The position numbers and the translations under genes were made by a program. This document shows positions 7,156 to 9,337 of a stretch of 9,337 bases of DNA, one piece after another. The notes beneath the pieces were generated by a model. The model did no database searches. It was not told the origin of the DNA and worked only from the letters and a program-made list of their open reading frames with translations. Where the stretch lies: contig JAKAWF010000113.1 in assembly GCA_021817025.1 (NCBI GenBank), positions 1 through 9,337 of the forward strand. The letters run 5' to 3'. Every line of letters begins with the position of its first letter. Position 1 is the stretch's first letter. This stretch comes from a bacterium (GTDB taxonomy: Bacteria; Chloroflexota; Dormibacteria; UBA8260; Bog-877).

Positions 7156-7311
7156 TCAGAAGTAGTGGCGGCGACCCCCGACCGAGTGCCCAAGGCTGCC
7201 CAAGACCATCAGAGCAAGCCCGATCAAGAGCAGGATCATGCCCACGGTCCAGAGCAGGGGGATGCCCAGGACGAAGCCGACGATAAGCAAGATGACGCCG
7301 AATACGATCAT
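7156..7311 (-). CDS. DUF6131-type small membrane protein
   Basis: A 51-residue protein starting MIVFGVILLIVGFVLGIP and ending VGGRRHYF. Two hydrophobic segments (about 2-20 and 22-41) separated by a Trp-Thr turn would form a membrane hairpin, followed by a short basic-aromatic tail. The order of short aliphatic helices, ILW/LLW turn, and terminal GGRRHY/F matches the uncharacterised DUF6131 family, common in Actinomycetota. A good GGAGA sits 7 nt before the ATG. No function is known; the protein is co-oriented with the FeeM operon but separated from it by 84 nt, so it need not belong to it. Confidence 0.85.
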   Translation of the reverse strand: MIVFGVILLIVGFVLGIPLLWTVGMILLLIGLALMVLGSLGHSVGGRRHYF

Positions 7312-7459
7312 CCCGAGTTCTCCAGTCCACCTGCTGCTACAGCGCCGGCGGCCTCCGGGTCGACGGACCGTGCCGCCTCCTCACCTGCCTATCGTTTCCC
7401 CGGCCCATTTCGTTACACGGTCGAATCAGATGCCAGGGCGGGTCTCAGCCGCCCTGCAC

Positions 7460-7486
7460 CTGGCCGCCTGGCGCCGCGGCGGCCAG
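7460..7486. terminator. GC-rich hairpin, possible terminator without a U-tract
   Basis: CTGGCCGCC pairs perfectly with GGCGGCCAG around a 9-nt loop. On the minus strand it lies 8 nt beyond the stop of the small ORF ending at 7495, where a terminator would be expected. No T-run follows, as is common for terminator-like hairpins in high-GC bacteria. It could also be an operator or incidental in GC-rich DNA. Confidence 0.4.
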
Positions 7487-7494
7487 ACCACGGG

Positions 7495-7782
7495 TCACGA
7501 CTGATCGCAGTCGCCCGCGCTCACGAGGGTCTGGTCCGGCGGCCGCGTCATCACCGCGCCAGCCCGGGAGCCTTCGGTGCCCTTCCGGGCCAGACTCTGG
7601 CGGCTTGCCAGGGCACCCCGGCTACCGCCCTGACCCTGGAAAATGTGACGATCCGCTCTCGCCTGGGGTCCAGTCCTGGCTGGCTGACCACCGCGCATCA
7701 GGGTGCTCCACGGGCTCGCCACTGTCCCCACCAGAATCGCGTCTGACGGATCTGGGGAGCGCGCGACGCTGACCTGGGTCAT
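7495..7782 (-). CDS. Hypothetical small ORF, translationally coupled to the one upstream
   Basis: A 95-aa frame starting MTQVSVARSPDPSDAILVG, with no family I recognise and no membrane segment. In its favour: GGAGG 6 nt before the ATG, an ATGA overlap with the stop of the preceding minus-strand frame, and a stable hairpin right after its stop. Against: composition is close to what random GC-rich DNA would give, with many Arg, Gly, Ser and Ala residues. Confidence 0.3.
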   Translation of the reverse strand: MTQVSVARSPDPSDAILVGTVASPWSTLMRGGQPARTGPQARADRHIFQGQGGSRGALASRQSLARKGTEGSRAGAVMTRPPDQTLVSAGDCDQS

Positions 7783-8108
7783 TCGCCGCCTCCGACCATG
7801 AATCGGCGTCTCCGCCGGGCCCGCCGCCGCTGCTGCCAGCGTGGGCCGCGGGCCACACTGGCCACCGCCGCTCCCTCGAAAGCACCCTGGCCATCACTCA
7901 ACTCTGGGACAGAAGTCTCGGTCCAGTGCCCGGTGAGGCGTTCCAGGACGGTCTCCCTGGCCTCCGCCTCGGGCCCCCCTGCTGCGCCTGGCAGGGGACC
8001 GCCAATGGCAGCGCTTTCGGAGCCGCCACGCCAGTGCCGCTTGAATGCGATGTGGCAGCTGTCGCCGAGCGCCCCCGTCAGCCAGCTGGAGATGGGGCGA
8101 CGTATCAT
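7779..8108 (-). CDS. Hypothetical basic small ORF
   Basis: A 109-aa frame if started at ATG 8108 (MIRRPISSWLTGALGDSCHI), not recognised. The middle has an ordinary soluble-protein look (ETVLERLTGHWTETSVPELS) and the C-terminus is strongly basic (QQRRRARRRRRF). The open frame continues upstream antisense through ctaB, so the start is uncertain; ATG 8174 is another choice, and neither has a strong ribosome binding site. It would be divergent from ctaB and would share its upstream region. Confidence 0.25.
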   Translation of the reverse strand: MIRRPISSWLTGALGDSCHIAFKRHWRGGSESAAIGGPLPGAAGGPEAEARETVLERLTGHWTETSVPELSDGQGAFEGAAVASVARGPRWQQRRRARRRRRFMVGGGE

Positions 8109-8201
8109 CAGATCCGAGCGGTCGGCCGGTGTGGGCGGGCTGGAGCGCCAGCCTCGCATCCTGCAGGACGTCATGAGGAGGTTGCCCACATCGCGGGTTC
8201 G

Positions 8202-9155
8202 ATGATTGACGGTGGGCCGGTCGGGGTGTCCGAGCAGATGCTGGTGGAGCCTGGCGTGGGGCGCTTGGCCTCGGCATCCGTCCCTTGGTCCCTGCGCGGG
8301 ACCGTGGCCGACTACCTCAGCCTCACCAAGCCGGGCGTCATGAGCCTGCTGCTGCTGACCGAGTTCCTGGCCATGGTGATCGCGGCTCGGGGCTGGCCCG
8401 GCTGGGGCCTGAGTGTGGCCGCCCTGGCCGGAGGTGCGCTGGCATCGGGAGGCGCCTCCGCGATCAACTGCTGGTTCGACCGTGACATCGACGCCGTGAT
8501 GGGCCGGACCCGCAACCGCCCGGTGCCGGCGGGCAGGATTGCGCCTGCTCGGGCGGTCGGCTTCGGGATCCTCCTCAGCGCGGCCGGGTTCGCGGTCTTC
8601 CTGATCTGGGTGAACCCGCTGGCGGCCGGCCTGTCCCTGGTCGGGGGCGCCTTCTACGTCTTCGTCTACACCTTCTGGTTGAAGCGTGCCACCAAGGAGA
8701 ACATCGTCATCGGCGGTGCCGCCGGAGCGGTCCCGCCCTTGGTTGGCTGGGCCGCGGTCACCCACGGCGTAGGGCCGGTGGGGCTGGCCCTGTTCGCGGT
8801 CATATTCCTGTGGACCCCACCCCACTTCTGGGCGCTCTCGATGATCATCCGCCGGGACTACCAGGCGGTGGCGGTGCCGATGCGGCCGGTGGTGGTCGGG
8901 CTGCGACGCACAAGGACCGGGATTCTGACCTACGCGGCGGTGATGCTGGCGGCCAGCTGCGGGCTCGGCATCTGGTTGGGGTGGGTCGAGTTGGCGGTCG
9001 CACTCGGGCTGGGCGTCCCCTTCCTGCTCCTGAGCGGCCAGGTGGTGCGGGAGGTCGAGGGCATGCGCTGGGCTCGCAGACTCTTCCAGTACTCCATCTT
9101 CTACCTGTTCGCCTTCTTCCTCGGGACCGCGCTGGTGGCGGTCCTGGCCCGTTGA
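8202..9155 (+). CDS. ctaB: Protoheme IX farnesyltransferase (heme o synthase)
   Basis: UbiA-superfamily integral membrane prenyltransferase that transfers a farnesyl group from farnesyl diphosphate to heme b, making heme o for terminal oxidases (and heme a after CtaA). From ATG 8202 the protein is 317 aa, the family's usual size. LSLTKPGVMSLLLLTEF marks the first helix; the first Mg-diphosphate motif is NCWFDRDIDAVMGRTRNRP (N89, D93, D97); TPPHFWALSM (205-214) and DYQAVAVPM (219-227) are characteristic of CtaB rather than other UbiA proteins. About nine hydrophobic helices are visible. The reading frame is open further upstream to ATG 7926, but those residues are low complexity; ATG 8238 is a second plausible start. 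No good ribosome binding site marks either, so a leaderless start is possible. Confidence 0.95.
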   Translation: MIDGGPVGVSEQMLVEPGVGRLASASVPWSLRGTVADYLSLTKPGVMSLLLLTEFLAMVIAARGWPGWGLSVAALAGGALASGGASAINCWFDRDIDAVMGRTRNRPVPAGRIAPARAVGFGILLSAAGFAVFLIWVNPLAAGLSLVGGAFYVFVYTFWLKRATKENIVIGGAAGAVPPLVGWAAVTHGVGPVGLALFAVIFLWTPPHFWALSMIIRRDYQAVAVPMRPVVVGLRRTRTGILTYAAVMLAASCGLGIWLGWVELAVALGLGVPFLLLSGQVVREVEGMRWARRLFQYSIFYLFAFFLGTALVAVLAR

Positions 9156-9219
9156 GGCGGCCTCCCAGCTGGACGATCTCCCCACCCGGGCGGGGGCTGG
9201 CTGGCGGTATCTGAGTTCG

Positions 9220-9238
9220 AGTTCGGCGACCCCGAACT
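9220..9238. promoter_or_regulatory. Inverted repeat just before the rel-like start codon
   Basis: AGTTCGG-CGACC-CCGAACT has perfect 7-bp arms and ends 3 nt before the ATG at 9242. It could be an operator, a 5' hairpin affecting rel translation, or the 3' end hairpin of ctaB; there is no T-run. Its halves point the opposite way to a CGAAC-N4-GTTCG LexA box, so it is not read as an SOS box. Confidence 0.4.
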
Positions 9239-9241
9239 AGA

Positions 9242-9337
9242 ATGACTCAATTGGGAACTCAATTCGCTGATCTGCTGCCGGCGCTCTCCTATCTGGGGGA
9301 GGATGAGATCGCCGTCCTGCGGCGCGCCCATCAGGTG
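9242..9337 (+). CDS. rel: Probable RelA/SpoT (p)ppGpp synthetase/hydrolase, N-terminus only
   Basis: The first 32 codons, running off the right edge: MTQLGTQFADLLPALSYL followed by GEDEIAVLRRAHQV. The pattern of a short helix, then (E/D)-D-x-x-x-(V/L)-x-R-A-(Y/H) just before what should be an A...H.GQ.R hydrolase motif, is how bifunctional Rel proteins begin. The window ends before any catalytic residue, so this is a resemblance call; another HD-domain protein is possible. The ATG has no ribosome binding site, and a TAGAAT at 9238-9243 overlaps it; the inverted repeat at 9220-9238 abuts it. It follows ctaB after 86 nt. Confidence 0.65.
   Translation, partial: MTQLGTQFADLLPALSYLGEDEIAVLRRAHQV

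Larger units (their letters stand above)
7312..8201. other. 890-bp region with no firm gene between DUF6131 protein and ctaB
   Basis: Contains the two weak minus-strand ORFs and the hairpin described separately, and presumably the promoters for ctaB (plus) and for the DUF6131 gene (minus). No tRNA, repeat array or recognisable domain was found on either strand. An AGGAGG at 8176-8181 is too far from the ctaB ATG (20 nt) to act as its ribosome binding site. Confidence 0.4.

Noticed and set aside
9220..9238. LexA/SOS box before rel
   Set aside because: The repeat has GTTCG on the left and CGAAC on the right, the reverse of the CGAAC-N4-GTTCG operator.
1..9337. CRISPR array, tRNA or rRNA genes
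   Set aside because: No regularly spaced direct repeats, cloverleaf or conserved rRNA segment was found by reading both strands.

Overview
The window is GC-rich DNA from a bacterium, most likely an actinomycete-like high-GC lineage (Actinomycetota or a soil candidate phylum such as Dormibacterota). The hints are high GC at third codon positions, a short DUF6131-type membrane protein, an MMPL lipid-exporter type protein, and start codons lying very close to TANNNT boxes as in leaderless genes. The assignment to phylum is inference.

Layout. From right to left on the minus strand: two small, weakly supported hypothetical ORFs joined by an ATGA overlap (8108-7779 and 7782-7495), followed by a GC hairpin; a 51-residue DUF6131-type membrane protein (7311-7156); then a tightly packed three-gene operon: a FeeM-like N-acyl amino acid synthase/GNAT protein (7071-5995), a ThiF/E1-like adenylyltransferase (5990-5106) and a nitroreductase-fold protein (5116-3998, TTG start, overlapping thiF). 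After about 600 bp with no convincing gene comes a large MMPL/RND transporter (3388-98) preceded by a perfect 18-bp TetR-type palindrome. Its stop codon overlaps, in ATGA, the start of a truncated IS607-family serine recombinase (101 to the left edge). On the plus strand at the right end are heme o synthase (ctaB, 8202-9155) and the first 32 codons of a probable RelA/SpoT (p)ppGpp synthetase/hydrolase (9242 to the right edge).

How it may work. FeeM-like acyltransferase, ATP-dependent carboxylate-activating E1-like enzyme and flavin oxidoreductase are translationally packed and look like a small biosynthetic cassette for an N-acylated, adenylate-activated and redox-tailored amino-acid product. 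The downstream MMPL protein could export a lipidic product, but the 609-bp gap and its own operator mean it may be a separate transcription unit. No carrier protein, ubiquitin-like/ThiS-like partner, JAB peptidase or precursor peptide was seen in the window. CtaB and Rel are housekeeping genes outside this cassette.
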